This document shows, in pieces, positions 35,556-44,512 of a DNA stretch of 64,000 nucleotides. The stretch comes from Methylophilus aquaticus (lineage in GTDB: Bacteria > Pseudomonadota > Gammaproteobacteria > Burkholderiales > Methylophilaceae), in the NCBI RefSeq assembly GCF_030769565.1, contig NZ_JAVCAP010000015.1, forward strand, positions 1 to 64,000, given 5' to 3'. The notes beneath the pieces are model-generated. The model had not been told where the DNA came from. It was given only the letters and a program-made list of their open reading frames with translations, and searched no databases. A program made the position numbers and the translations under genes. Every line of letters begins with the position of its first letter. The stretch's first letter is position 1.

Positions 35556-35963
35556 ATGATTGGTGTTTTGATTATTGCACATGGCAGCTTGGGCGAAAGC
35601 CTGATTGATTGCGCGACCCATGTGATGGGCAACCGTCCGGCACAACTGGACTATCTGCAGATTTCCAAAACAGATGATCCTGCCGAGATGCTGCGCAAGG
35701 CGGAAACGCTGGTGCGCAATCTGGACAGCGGTCAGGGTGTGCTGGTGCTTTCCGACATTTATGGCGCGACACCGTGCAATATTGTCACCCGCTTGCTCAG
35801 CCCGAACATTACCGAAGGCGTGGCGGGCGTGAATTTACCTATGCTGGTCAGAGTGCTCAACTATCGACAGGAAGGCTTGCATACCTGTATTGAAAAAGCA
35901 TTAAGCGGTGGACGCGAAGGGGTGGTCCACTTTACTGAAACGACGTGCCATCATGCACAATAA
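35556..35963 (+). CDS. PTS EIIA component, mannose/fructose-type
   Basis: 135 residues. It begins MIGVLIIAHGSLGESLIDC, with His9 as the phosphorylation site of EIIA-Man domains, and continues with VLVLSDIYGATPCNIVTRLL, also a family signature. It accepts phosphate from HPr. No EIIB or EIIC gene is nearby, so it is expected to be a regulatory output of the PTS phosphorelay rather than part of a sugar transporter. Confidence 0.93.
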   Translation: MIGVLIIAHGSLGESLIDCATHVMGNRPAQLDYLQISKTDDPAEMLRKAETLVRNLDSGQGVLVLSDIYGATPCNIVTRLLSPNITEGVAGVNLPMLVRVLNYRQEGLHTCIEKALSGGREGVVHFTETTCHHAQ

Positions 35964-35974
35964 CAACCACAACT

Positions 35975-36244
35975 ATGGCCAAACTATCACTCGAAATCGT
36001 CAACAAACTGGGCTTGCATGCCCGTGCATCGACCAAATTCACGCAAACTGCCAGCCAGTTCAAGAGCGAGGTCTGGGTCGAAAAAAATGGGCGCCGCGTC
36101 AACGCCAAAAGCATTATGGGCGTGATGATGCTGGCGGCGGCCAAAGGCAGTATGATTGAGATCGAAGCGACCGGGCCAGACGAGCAACAGGCGCTGGAAG
36201 CCTTGCAGACGCTGGTGAACAACTATTTTGGCGAGGGTGAATAA
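35975..36244 (+). CDS. ptsH: HPr phosphocarrier protein
   Basis: 89 residues. MAKLSLEIVNKLGLHARAST places the EI/EIIA phosphate on His15, and Ser46 in NAKSIMGVMML is the HprK target. Both residues are exactly at the canonical numbers with this start. It follows the EIIA gene by 11 bases and abuts ptsI. Longer open frame upstream rejected because it would add ten unrelated residues. Confidence 0.97.
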   Translation: MAKLSLEIVNKLGLHARASTKFTQTASQFKSEVWVEKNGRRVNAKSIMGVMMLAAAKGSMIEIEATGPDEQQALEALQTLVNNYFGEGE

Positions 36245-36247
36245 TTG

Positions 36248-38011
36248 ATGGCGCGCAGTCTGCCAAGCTTTAGCATGCACGGCGTAGGCGTTTCCAGTGG
36301 CATCGCCATCGGGCACGCACATTTGATTTCTCACGCGCTGCTAGAAGTGGTGCACTTCAAAATAGGTGCCAAAAGTGTACAAGAAGAAATAAGTCGTTTT
36401 GACCGCGCCATTGCACTGGTTAAACTGGATTTCGAACAGCTTAAGTCACAGCTTCCCCAGAATGCACCGGCAGAGCTAAGTGCGTTTATTAATACGCACC
36501 TGGCCATGCTGTGCGACAAATCGTTGTCTGAAGCCCCTAAAGCGATTATTCAGCAAGAGCTTTGCAACGCCGAGTGGGCGCTCAAGCAGCAGATGGATGA
36601 TATCGTGGCGCAATTTGACGCCATTGAGGATGCTTATTTACGCGAGCGCAAACACGACGTCATGCAGGTGGTGGAGCGCGTGATTAAAGTGTTACTTGGG
36701 CGCCACCAGCAAGCACCCGGCGACAAAAAACAGCAAGCAAAGCAAGAGCGCGCGATGATTCTGGTCGCACATGACATTTCACCGGCTGATGCGATTCAGT
36801 TCAAACACCACCAGTTTGCGGCCTTTATCACCGATGTTGGCGGGGTCACCTCACATACAGCCATTCTGGCGCGCAGCCTGAACATTCCATCCATTGTCGC
36901 CTTGCAGCGTGCGCGTGACCTGATTAATGACGGCGAGCTGATGATTGTCGACGGCATGCAAGGCGTTGTGATTGTCAACCCGGATCCCGAGGTGCTGGCG
37001 GAATACCAGCTTAAGCAAAACCAGTGGCAGTTGGCGCAACAAAAGCTGCAACGTATTAAAACCACCAAAGCCGTAACGGTTGACGGCATTGCCATCGACT
37101 TGCTGGCCAACATTGAAGTGCCGGAAGACGTAATCAGCGCCAAAGCATCAGGCGCAGCAGGCGTCGGTCTGTACCGGACCGAGTTTCTGTTTATGAACCG
37201 GGCGGACATGCCGGATGAGCAAGAACAGTTTGAGGCCTACCGTCATGTGGCAGAGGCGATGAAGGGCTATCCAGTGACCATCCGTACACTGGATATCGGC
37301 GCGGATAAGCAGCTCAACCCGGATGAAGTGGTCACTGCCACCAACCCGGCACTCGGCTTGCGCGCGGTGCGCTATTGCCTGTCAGAGCCCCATATTTTCC
37401 ATACCCAGTTTCGGGCGCTATTACGTGCCTCGCATTACGGACAGGTGAAAATCCTGATCCCCATGCTGTCCAATCTGGCCGAGCTGCGCCAGAGCAAACT
37501 GCTGCTGCAACGGGCCAAGGAATCACTGCGCAAAGAAAACATTCCGTTCGATGAACAGATCAGCCTAGGCGGCATGATTGAAGTACCCGCTGCCGCCATC
37601 AGTGCCGAAGCCTTTGCCCAGGAACTCGATTTTTTGTCGATAGGCACGAACGACCTGATTCAGTACACGCTGGCGATTGACCGTGCTGACGATGCAGTGG
37701 CCCATTTGTACAACCCATTGCACCCGGCCGTACTCAAGCTAATCAACTGGACCATACAGGCGGCACAAAAATATCAAAAACCGGTATCGGTCTGTGGCGA
37801 AATGGCGGGCGACACCCGCCTTACCCGCTTGCTGGTCGGCATGGGCATGCGTCAGCTTTCCATGCACCCTTCGCATATTCTGAGCGTGAAATCACAGATT
37901 CTGCAAAGTGAAGAAGCGGTGCTCGGCAAGCAGGCGAAAAAGATTCTGTCACTGAGTGACCTGGACAAAATAGAACCGCTGGTCAATCGGCTGAATGGTA
38001 CGCAGATGTAA
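36248..38011 (+). CDS. ptsI: PTS enzyme I (phosphoenolpyruvate-protein phosphotransferase)
   Basis: 587 residues. The phospho-His is in GGVTSHTAILARSL near residue 203; the C-terminal PEP-binding barrel has GLYRTEFLFMNR, LNPALGLRAVR-type TNPALGLRAVRYCL, GGMIEVPAAAI, and SIGTNDLIQYTLAIDR with CGEMAGD, which includes the catalytic Cys near 515. It autophosphorylates from PEP and feeds HPr. The ATG at 36248 directly follows a TTG that could also initiate; the difference is one residue. Last gene of the hpf-ptsI cluster. Confidence 0.97.
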   Translation: MARSLPSFSMHGVGVSSGIAIGHAHLISHALLEVVHFKIGAKSVQEEISRFDRAIALVKLDFEQLKSQLPQNAPAELSAFINTHLAMLCDKSLSEAPKAIIQQELCNAEWALKQQMDDIVAQFDAIEDAYLRERKHDVMQVVERVIKVLLGRHQQAPGDKKQQAKQERAMILVAHDISPADAIQFKHHQFAAFITDVGGVTSHTAILARSLNIPSIVALQRARDLINDGELMIVDGMQGVVIVNPDPEVLAEYQLKQNQWQLAQQKLQRIKTTKAVTVDGIAIDLLANIEVPEDVISAKASGAAGVGLYRTEFLFMNRADMPDEQEQFEAYRHVAEAMKGYPVTIRTLDIGADKQLNPDEVVTATNPALGLRAVRYCLSEPHIFHTQFRALLRASHYGQVKILIPMLSNLAELRQSKLLLQRAKESLRKENIPFDEQISLGGMIEVPAAAISAEAFAQELDFLSIGTNDLIQYTLAIDRADDAVAHLYNPLHPAVLKLINWTIQAAQKYQKPVSVCGEMAGDTRLTRLLVGMGMRQLSMHPSHILSVKSQILQSEEAVLGKQAKKILSLSDLDKIEPLVNRLNGTQM

Positions 38012-38166
38012 CGTTGCGCAGGTCAAAAAAGAGCCCTGCGTCAAGCCATGGCTATTGATTTAACAAAACTCATCACCATCATCAGAATATACAATCACTC
38101 AACCGCGAACATTTGGCTAATAATAAGCCTCTACCCAATATCGTGTATTTACCAAAGGATCACACT

Positions 38167-40215
38167 GTGAGCACCAACCCATTACTTGCTGTTGGCGGTT
38201 TGCCAAGATTTAATGAAATTCGCCCGGAGCATGTCTCCCCGGCGATTGACAGCCTGATTGCCGAAGGCCGCGCGCTGGTTGAACAATTGGCGACGGCACA
38301 GGCGACCCCTGACTGGCAAAATTTTGTGCAACCCATTGAAACTTTCTCGGAGAAACTCTCACGCAGCTGGGGGCCGGTCGGCCATATGAACGCGGTGGTC
38401 AACACCCCCGCGCTACGTGAAGCCTACAATGACAACCTGGCCAAACTGACTGACTTTTACAGCGATTTATCCCAGGATGAACGCCTGTATAACAAATACA
38501 AGGCCATTCAACACAGTGCCGAATATGCCACTCTGAATGCGGCGCAACGCACGATCATCGATCACGAGGTCCGTGGCTTTAAACTCGGCGGGGCGGAACT
38601 GCCAAGCGCCGAAAAAGCGCGCTTTAAAGAGATTGCTGAAAAGCTTTCCAGACTGGGTAGCAAGTTTGAAGAAAACATTCTCGACCACACCAACGACTTC
38701 AACCATGTGGTCACCGATGCCGCAGCACTTGAAGGCCTGCCGGACGACGCCCTGCAAGCAGCGGCTGAAGCGGCCAAAGAAGAAGGCAAACAAGGCTACC
38801 TGTTTACCCTGCACTTCCCGTCTTATATGCCGGTGATGCAGTATTGCGAAAATCGCGACTTGCGTGAAACGCTGTATCGCGCATATGTGACCCGCGCCTC
38901 CGAGTTTAGCCCCCCTGACGCAGATGGAAAACCAAAGTGGGACAACACCCATCTGATTGCTGATTTGCTTAAACTCAAGCAGGAAGAGGCCATGCTGCTG
39001 GGCTTTAACAACTATGCCGAGCTCTCACTCGCCACCAAGATGGCAGATACCCCGGCACAGGTGATCGACTTTCTCGATACTCTGGCGAAACGTGCCAAAC
39101 CTTACGCCGAAAAAGACATGGCAGAACTGAAGGCCTATGCAGAAAAACTCGGCTTTGCTGACATGCAAGCCTGGGACGTGCCATACATCAGTGAAAAACT
39201 GCGCCAGGATAAATACGCTTTTTCGGATCAGGAAGTGAAGCAATACTTCCCCGAGGCGAAGGTACTGGCGGGTCTGTTCAAGGTGGTAGAAACCATTTTT
39301 GGTGTGCAAGTCAGAAAAGTCGATGCGCCGGTATGGCATCAGGATGCCAGCTTTTATGAAATCAGTGATCAGCAGCGCCAGCCGATTGCCTATTTTTATC
39401 TGGACCTCTATGCGCGCCAGAGCAAGCGTGGCGGTGCCTGGATGGACGAATGCATTACACGCCGCAAAACAGCCAATGGCATTGAACTGCCCGTAGCTTA
39501 CCTGACCTGTAACTTCTCTGCCCCGGTCGGCGACAAACCCGCGCTATTCACCCATGACGAAGTGATTACCCTGTTCCACGAGTTTGGCCATGGCCTGCAC
39601 CACATGCTGACGCAAGTCGATGAATACAGCGTATCTGGCATTAAAGGCGTGGAATGGGATGCCGTGGAACTGCCCAGCCAGTTTATGGAAAACTTCTGCT
39701 GGGAGTGGGATGTGTTGCGCCATATGACCCAACATATCGAAACTGGCGAACAATTGCCACGTGCGCTGTTTGATAAAATGGTCGCCGCCAAAAACTTCCA
39801 GGCCGGGATGCAGACCGTGCGCCAGATCGAGTTTTCATTGTTTGATATGCGCCTGCACAGCCAGTTTGACCCCGCTGGCAGCCAAACGGCCCTCGATGTC
39901 ATCGAGCAGATTCGTGACGAAGTGGCGGTATTACGCCCCCCGAAATGGAACCGCTTCCCCAACAGCTTCAGCCATATTTTTGCCGGCGGATATGCCGCAG
40001 GCTACTACAGCTACAAATGGGCTGAAGTCCTCTCTGCCGACGCCTACAGCCTGTTTGAAGAAATGGGCGTACTGTCGCAGGAAGCCGGCAGCCGCTTTAA
40101 ACAGGAAGTACTGGCGCAAGGCGGCTCACGTCCGGCCATGGAATCTTTCGTCGCCTTCAGAGGCCGCGCGCCGAGCATGGATGCCTTGCTCAGGCATAAC
40201 GGCATGTCCAGCTAG
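38167..40215 (+). CDS. prlC: oligopeptidase A (M3 family zinc peptidase)
   Basis: 682 residues, the same size as E. coli OpdA. The zinc site is HEFGHGLHHML with His471, Glu472 and His475, plus the downstream Glu in PSQFMENFCWEWDVL. It degrades signal peptides and other short peptides in the cytosol. A GTG at 38167 with AAAGGA at seven-base spacing gives MSTNPLLAVGGLPRF, which matches the typical start of the family. The TTG at 38113 would add 18 residues of unlikely sequence. Single gene with its own terminator. Confidence 0.96.
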   Translation: MSTNPLLAVGGLPRFNEIRPEHVSPAIDSLIAEGRALVEQLATAQATPDWQNFVQPIETFSEKLSRSWGPVGHMNAVVNTPALREAYNDNLAKLTDFYSDLSQDERLYNKYKAIQHSAEYATLNAAQRTIIDHEVRGFKLGGAELPSAEKARFKEIAEKLSRLGSKFEENILDHTNDFNHVVTDAAALEGLPDDALQAAAEAAKEEGKQGYLFTLHFPSYMPVMQYCENRDLRETLYRAYVTRASEFSPPDADGKPKWDNTHLIADLLKLKQEEAMLLGFNNYAELSLATKMADTPAQVIDFLDTLAKRAKPYAEKDMAELKAYAEKLGFADMQAWDVPYISEKLRQDKYAFSDQEVKQYFPEAKVLAGLFKVVETIFGVQVRKVDAPVWHQDASFYEISDQQRQPIAYFYLDLYARQSKRGGAWMDECITRRKTANGIELPVAYLTCNFSAPVGDKPALFTHDEVITLFHEFGHGLHHMLTQVDEYSVSGIKGVEWDAVELPSQFMENFCWEWDVLRHMTQHIETGEQLPRALFDKMVAAKNFQAGMQTVRQIEFSLFDMRLHSQFDPAGSQTALDVIEQIRDEVAVLRPPKWNRFPNSFSHIFAGGYAAGYYSYKWAEVLSADAYSLFEEMGVLSQEAGSRFKQEVLAQGGSRPAMESFVAFRGRAPSMDALLRHNGMSS

Positions 40216-40228
40216 CCATTTTCTGCCA

Positions 40229-40257
40229 AAGCCAAGTGCCGCGCACTTGGCTTTTTT
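40229..40257 (+). terminator. prlC rho-independent terminator
   Basis: aagccaagtgc, loop cgc, gcacttggctt (40229-40253), followed by Ts to 40257. Perfect eleven-pair stem 14 bases after the stop. Confidence 0.95.
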
Positions 40258-40321
40258 GTTGGTTTTGCATAAGGTCTGCTATGCTATAGCTCACTGTTAA
40301 CTTCGCTTTCAAGGATGCATC

Positions 40322-40630
40322 ATGTCTCGTTTCTGTGTACTCATCTGTCTTGGTCTATGGATACCCCTGTCGTCGTTTGCCACAAGTGCTGCCGAGGATG
40401 ACATTCAGGCCAAAACGGCCAATGGTGATGAAGTCGTGCTGCACTCCAACGGCTACTGGGAGTTTAAAGACAGTAAAAAGGCGGCTGAAGCCAAAGTCAA
40501 AGTCGAGCAGTTTGAACATGACAACAGTTGCCCACTGGGTATGCGACCAAGCTTTCTCGGCCTGGGGCGTTGCATTGCATTTGATGACCCGATTTTGAAA
40601 CGGGGCTCGCTCAGCGGCAAGGGTCGATAA
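40322..40630 (+). CDS. hypothetical secreted protein
   Basis: 102 residues with a clear signal peptide (FCVLICLGLWIPLSSFATSA, cleavage before AEDD). The mature part has IQAKTANGDEVVLHSNGYWEF, a pattern seen in small periplasmic proteins that also have a short repeat around DGxxVxLxxxGxWxF. The C-terminus is Gly/Arg-rich, with Cys pair in NSCPLGM and GRCIAF that may form a disulfide. AAGGA precedes the ATG at six bases. No function can be assigned. It stands alone; 40631-40847 behind it shows nothing. Confidence 0.7.
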   Translation: MSRFCVLICLGLWIPLSSFATSAAEDDIQAKTANGDEVVLHSNGYWEFKDSKKAAEAKVKVEQFEHDNSCPLGMRPSFLGLGRCIAFDDPILKRGSLSGKGR

Positions 40631-40847
40631 CCGCCTGCCCAGCCAAATAGCCGACAACACATTTCCGGGCACTATAATGGGGCAAAAACCGGGTCCCGGT
40701 GTTTATTGAATCTTCATACTTAGTCCTTCAACACTGTCATTTTCCCGCTACAAAGCCCTTGAAAACAATAAGGAATGCTTGCGCAGCCTGATCGGGTATA
40801 AGGTTTGCTTATATCTATCCTTTACGCAATAAACTATCCTGAGAGCC

Positions 40848-42095
40848 ATGATTAATTCCCTAGACTTCGCTCGCCACGGCGACAAACAAAACTCTGCCTT
40901 TTTTGAGGAGTACCTGCAAAAACTGCTGGAGGAGCGCGACCAGCTTGGGCTGACCGAGATGATTCACGAGATTGATGCATTGATGATTACGGTAGACCCG
41001 GATCATTCAATTCAATATATCGCCGAATTATCGCTGATGACGTCGTACCACTATCTGGTCACACTGGAGAGTGAAAAGCACTGGACGCATATTTTGCGCA
41101 TTGACTTGAATTCACCTGACCTGCTGGTGCGTGAGGTAAAAGATCCTAACTTCAGGGGCATTTTTCGGGCGCTTAATGAAATCTACCCGGTGGGTGCGCG
41201 CAAACCCAATAGCCGCTATATGGGCGAAATTATTCGTGTCAGCAATATGCATGAAGTGGTCAAACTGCAAGAGGAGCGTGAGTTCAGGTTTTTCACACAG
41301 GATGAAGTGCGCAAGCTGGAGTTGCCGGGCAATGTAGCGATCAGCAAGCCTTCGCCGTATACACACAATATTGTCGGCTACATGAAGCGCGAGCCCAACG
41401 AGTTGCGCGTGTATGCACTGGGCATGAGCACCATACGCGCGGATGTACAGGCCGCGTACGAGGAGGCCAAAAACCTGCAAGCCAAGCTGCGTATTGATGA
41501 CCTGATTTTACCGGTCGACCATCTGGCCACCCGTGTCTACAGTCAAAACCGCGAGGTGGCCATTCTGGAGTATTTGTCCTGGTCGAGTTACTTTTTCTGG
41601 GGCGCGTATAACATCTGGGATCAGAACTCTTCTACCAATGTCACCAAAAGCGTGCATGGCTTGCCGGAAACCAAAAGCCCGGCCAAGGTATTCACCGCCA
41701 ACAATACGCCTTACTTTGTGAATCATCTGGAAAAACTGCCTTCCCCCACCGAGACCTTTGTGCGCAACTATGGGCCGCGCTTGCACCATGTGGCACTGTC
41801 AGTGAAGGATGGGACACGGGATGGCCTGGAAAATATCGAATTTGTGGTCAATGCCATTGCCAGTCAGGGCAAAGGCTTTTTGCTAGACGTGATCGGATCC
41901 AAGGAAGAAGGCCTCAAACAGATTTTCTCCAACGCCTCAGAGCATTCATCGCTGATTATTGAATATGTCCAACGCTATGACGGCTTTGATGGCTTTTTTA
42001 CCCGAGATAATGTGGCCAAGCTGACGGAAGCCGCCGGGGTAGAAGAAGGCGTACTCGAACAGCAGGCCAGATTGAGCCAGAACGCCGGCAAATGA
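40848..42095 (+). CDS. VOC-superfamily, HPPD-like dioxygenase (uncharacterised)
   Basis: 415 residues. The C-terminal half follows the 4-hydroxyphenylpyruvate dioxygenase layout: VDHLATRVYSQN (His225), YGPRLHHVALSV (His313/His314), GLKQIFSNASEHSSLIIEYVQR (Glu372) and GFDGFFTRDNVAKL. These supply a two-His-one-Glu iron site in the expected order and spacing for the fold. The N-terminal about 200 residues are not a typical HPPD N-domain and I recognise no family. The tyrosine pathway is not encoded nearby. It is probably an Fe(II) dioxygenase with a different substrate. ATG follows GAGAGCC. Confidence 0.6.
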   Translation: MINSLDFARHGDKQNSAFFEEYLQKLLEERDQLGLTEMIHEIDALMITVDPDHSIQYIAELSLMTSYHYLVTLESEKHWTHILRIDLNSPDLLVREVKDPNFRGIFRALNEIYPVGARKPNSRYMGEIIRVSNMHEVVKLQEEREFRFFTQDEVRKLELPGNVAISKPSPYTHNIVGYMKREPNELRVYALGMSTIRADVQAAYEEAKNLQAKLRIDDLILPVDHLATRVYSQNREVAILEYLSWSSYFFWGAYNIWDQNSSTNVTKSVHGLPETKSPAKVFTANNTPYFVNHLEKLPSPTETFVRNYGPRLHHVALSVKDGTRDGLENIEFVVNAIASQGKGFLLDVIGSKEEGLKQIFSNASEHSSLIIEYVQRYDGFDGFFTRDNVAKLTEAAGVEEGVLEQQARLSQNAGK

Positions 42096-42158
42096 ATACG
42101 CATTGCATCATCCCTGACTTATACTGCGCATTTGTTCAAGAGTCACAGGGAGTATGCA

Positions 42159-42815
42159 ATGCATCACGAGTTCTGGCATGCGCGCTGGGAAAATAATCAG
42201 ATCGGGTTTCATCTCGACGAAGCCAATCCTTTGCTGGTCAGGCATTTTCACCAGCTGGCGCTGACACCAGGCCAACGGGTATTTGTACCGCTCTGCGGCA
42301 AATCAATCGATATCCACTGGCTACTGGCGCAAGGTTACCATGTAGTGGGTGCCGAGCTCAGCACACTGGCGGTAGACGCCTTGTTTGAGTCGCTGGCAGT
42401 CATACCGGATGTACGCACGGAAGGTGCACTCACACACTATCATGCCGAGCACATCGATATTTTTAACGGCGATATTTTTGCATTGGGCGCCGCGCAATTA
42501 GGCCACATCGATGCCATTTACGACCGCGCTGCATTGGTGGCGCTGCCGCAAGAAATGCGCCAGCGCTATAGCCTGCATTTGAGAAAAATTACCGATCAGG
42601 CACCGCAACTGCTGGTCAGCTTTGAGTATGATCAATCACAACAGCCAGGACCGCCATTCAGTGTCAACGCGCAGGAAGTGAGCAGTCACTACAGCGCATT
42701 CTATACGCTGCGTTTGCTGGCAGACGATCCGCTGAGTGGCGGACTCAAGGGCAAGTGCCCGGCGCAAGAGCAGGTTTGGCTTCTCACCGCAAGATCACTG
42801 GCACATGCACAGTGA
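42159..42815 (+). CDS. tpm: thiopurine S-methyltransferase family protein
   Basis: 218 residues. The start MHHEFWHARWENNQIGFH is the bacterial TPMT signature, followed by the S-adenosylmethionine site RVFVPLCGKSIDIHWLLAQGYHVVGAELS. Other matches are DAIYDRAALVALPQEMRQRY and FEYDQSQQPGPPFSV. In pseudomonads TPMT methylates selenium and tellurium compounds. The ATG at 42159 has GGGAG at six-base spacing and is preferred over an upstream ATG at 42132. It converges with the HAD gene eight bases away. Confidence 0.95.
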   Translation: MHHEFWHARWENNQIGFHLDEANPLLVRHFHQLALTPGQRVFVPLCGKSIDIHWLLAQGYHVVGAELSTLAVDALFESLAVIPDVRTEGALTHYHAEHIDIFNGDIFALGAAQLGHIDAIYDRAALVALPQEMRQRYSLHLRKITDQAPQLLVSFEYDQSQQPGPPFSVNAQEVSSHYSAFYTLRLLADDPLSGGLKGKCPAQEQVWLLTARSLAHAQ

Positions 42816-42822
42816 GCGCCCC

Positions 42823-43500
42823 CTAAACCACGACAGGCAAGCTGGTCGCACAGCCTGCCAGCTCGGCGTGGTTTTCCAGCCAGTGCTGCAAACTTTCAAC
42901 CACCTGATGTGCCTGGCTACGCACCAGCGTACTCGGCTGTTTTAAATCAGGCACTACAATCACACGCAGGCCCGCGGCAATGGCGGCTTGCGCACCCAGT
43001 TCGCTGTCTTCAAACGCGATGCATTCTTCTGCCTGCAACCCGAGCTTGTCTAATGCCAACAAATAAATATCGGGGTTGGGTTTGCCGCGCTTGACCTCTT
43101 GCCCACTGGTCACATGTTGAAAGTAATCCAGCACGCCAGTGTGCGTTAAACGGTGCTCAATATGCGGAATAGGCGATGATGAGGCCACACTGCAAATCAC
43201 CCCAGCCTCACGGTAATATTGTAGCAACTCAACCACGCCGCTTTTCAGCGGAAACACATGGTTACGCGCATCCAGAAAGGTGTTCAGGCCCGTAATCACT
43301 TGCTGCATAGGCTGCTCACCGCCCAATTGTTCCGCCATGATACGGCTGGAATCTGACCAGATACGTCCCACCAGCTCCACATACTGCGCCTGGGTATAGG
43401 CAATGCCAATGCGTTGAGCGGCTTCAATGCAACCCTGCATAATAATGCGCTCGGAATCGATCAGCAGACCGTCCATATCAAAAATGGCAGCTTTAATCAC
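42823..43500 (-). CDS. HAD-superfamily phosphatase (beta-phosphoglucomutase-like)
   Basis: 225 residues with all HAD motifs: IFDMDGLLIDSE at residues 6-17 (nucleophile Asp and acid/base Asp), CSVASSSPIPHIE (motif II Ser), KRGKPNPDIYLLALDKLG (motif III Lys) and CIAFEDSELGAQAAIAAGLRVIVV (motif IV). It has the helical C1 cap of the beta-PGM/YniC subgroup. The substrate cannot be told; hexose phosphates or 2-deoxy sugar phosphates are typical. The start is a GTG (43498-43500). Confidence 0.92.
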   Translation of the reverse strand: MIKAAIFDMDGLLIDSERIIMQGCIEAAQRIGIAYTQAQYVELVGRIWSDSSRIMAEQLGGEQPMQQVITGLNTFLDARNHVFPLKSGVVELLQYYREAGVICSVASSSPIPHIEHRLTHTGVLDYFQHVTSGQEVKRGKPNPDIYLLALDKLGLQAEECIAFEDSELGAQAAIAAGLRVIVVPDLKQPSTLVRSQAHQVVESLQHWLENHAELAGCATSLPVVV

Positions 43501-43587
43501 GGATGACTTTCAGGAAAATAATGTGCAGTGCACGCGGTCGAATACAGCCGTTATTTTACCGTGATTGCCGGGGTCTGGACCAAACAA

Positions 43588-44421
43588 TTAAGCAGGTGGC
43601 CGCTGACAAAAATCCAGTCGTAACGACTGCAAGACTTCGCCAGAGTGCGCGGACTGCACATATACCATGGCGCCTGCTGCATCGCTTAACCATGCCTTAT
43701 CCAGTAACAGCGCCTGTTGAACAGCCTGAGCTGCATTCAAGGTATAAGGCCCAAACCATTGCCTGACCACGGCATCGTGCTTGAGGACGCGGCCACTGTT
43801 TTCACCGGCCTTGACCGCCGTAGACAGGCCATCTGTATACAAGGCAATGTAGATATTGGCGGAGGAAGAGGCTAACAGTGCGCGTGCGGAGACCTGCAGC
43901 TTGAACTGCGTGGCGGAATGCGGCAACTGTTGCAGATCCAGATGCACCGGTGAAGGCACTTGCGCCAGTTGCTGGCTGAGCGCATGCAGACGCGCAGTAT
44001 TCCATCCACGGAAATCCATGCCATTGAGTGTGAACTGCGGGGTATACACCACCGGGTTGGCGGTCACCTGCGCCTGCAAACGTTGCTTTTCACTGAATTG
44101 CGGCCGGCCGTAAGGATCCTTCCAGCCAAGACTGTCCCAGTAGTCAACATGGTATGCCAATATGTTCACGCCAGGGGCGCTCTCGTTCGCCGTACTTGCC
44201 TTCAGGCTGCTCAGCCACTGCTCGGCAGGCGGGCAACTGCTGCACCCCTGTGAGGTGTAGAGTTCCAGCAAAGGCGTCACGCTGGGGCCACTCCGGGCCT
44301 GACACTGCGTTGCTTCTGCAAACACGGAAGTGCTGAAAAACAAGATAGTGGAAAACAAGGCGCTAGAAAAAAAACCCAAGCCGCAGGCTATGCGCAACGC
44401 TGAACGGGATAGACAAATCAT
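43588..44421 (-). CDS. DUF1223 family secreted thioredoxin-fold protein
   Basis: About 277 residues. A signal peptide (ACGLGFFSSALFSTILFF, cleavage near VFAEA) is followed by the DUF1223 motif LELYTSQGCSSCPPAEQWL, with a redox-like CSSC, and by ILAYHVDYWDSLGWKDPYG, YTPQFTLNG and a C-terminal beta part. The family probably exports or protects thiols but has no settled function. An ATG at 44419-44421 has GGAG at six-base spacing. Confidence 0.85.
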   Translation of the reverse strand: MICLSRSALRIACGLGFFSSALFSTILFFSTSVFAEATQCQARSGPSVTPLLELYTSQGCSSCPPAEQWLSSLKASTANESAPGVNILAYHVDYWDSLGWKDPYGRPQFSEKQRLQAQVTANPVVYTPQFTLNGMDFRGWNTARLHALSQQLAQVPSPVHLDLQQLPHSATQFKLQVSARALLASSSANIYIALYTDGLSTAVKAGENSGRVLKHDAVVRQWFGPYTLNAAQAVQQALLLDKAWLSDAAGAMVYVQSAHSGEVLQSLRLDFCQRPPA

Positions 44422-44512
44422 GACAGGCTCCGTAATCAATTAATACGGATTGGTCGCGGGTGAAGAAAATAACTTACAAAAAAGTCACCTGCCGTAAAGC
44501 GGTCAGATGCAT

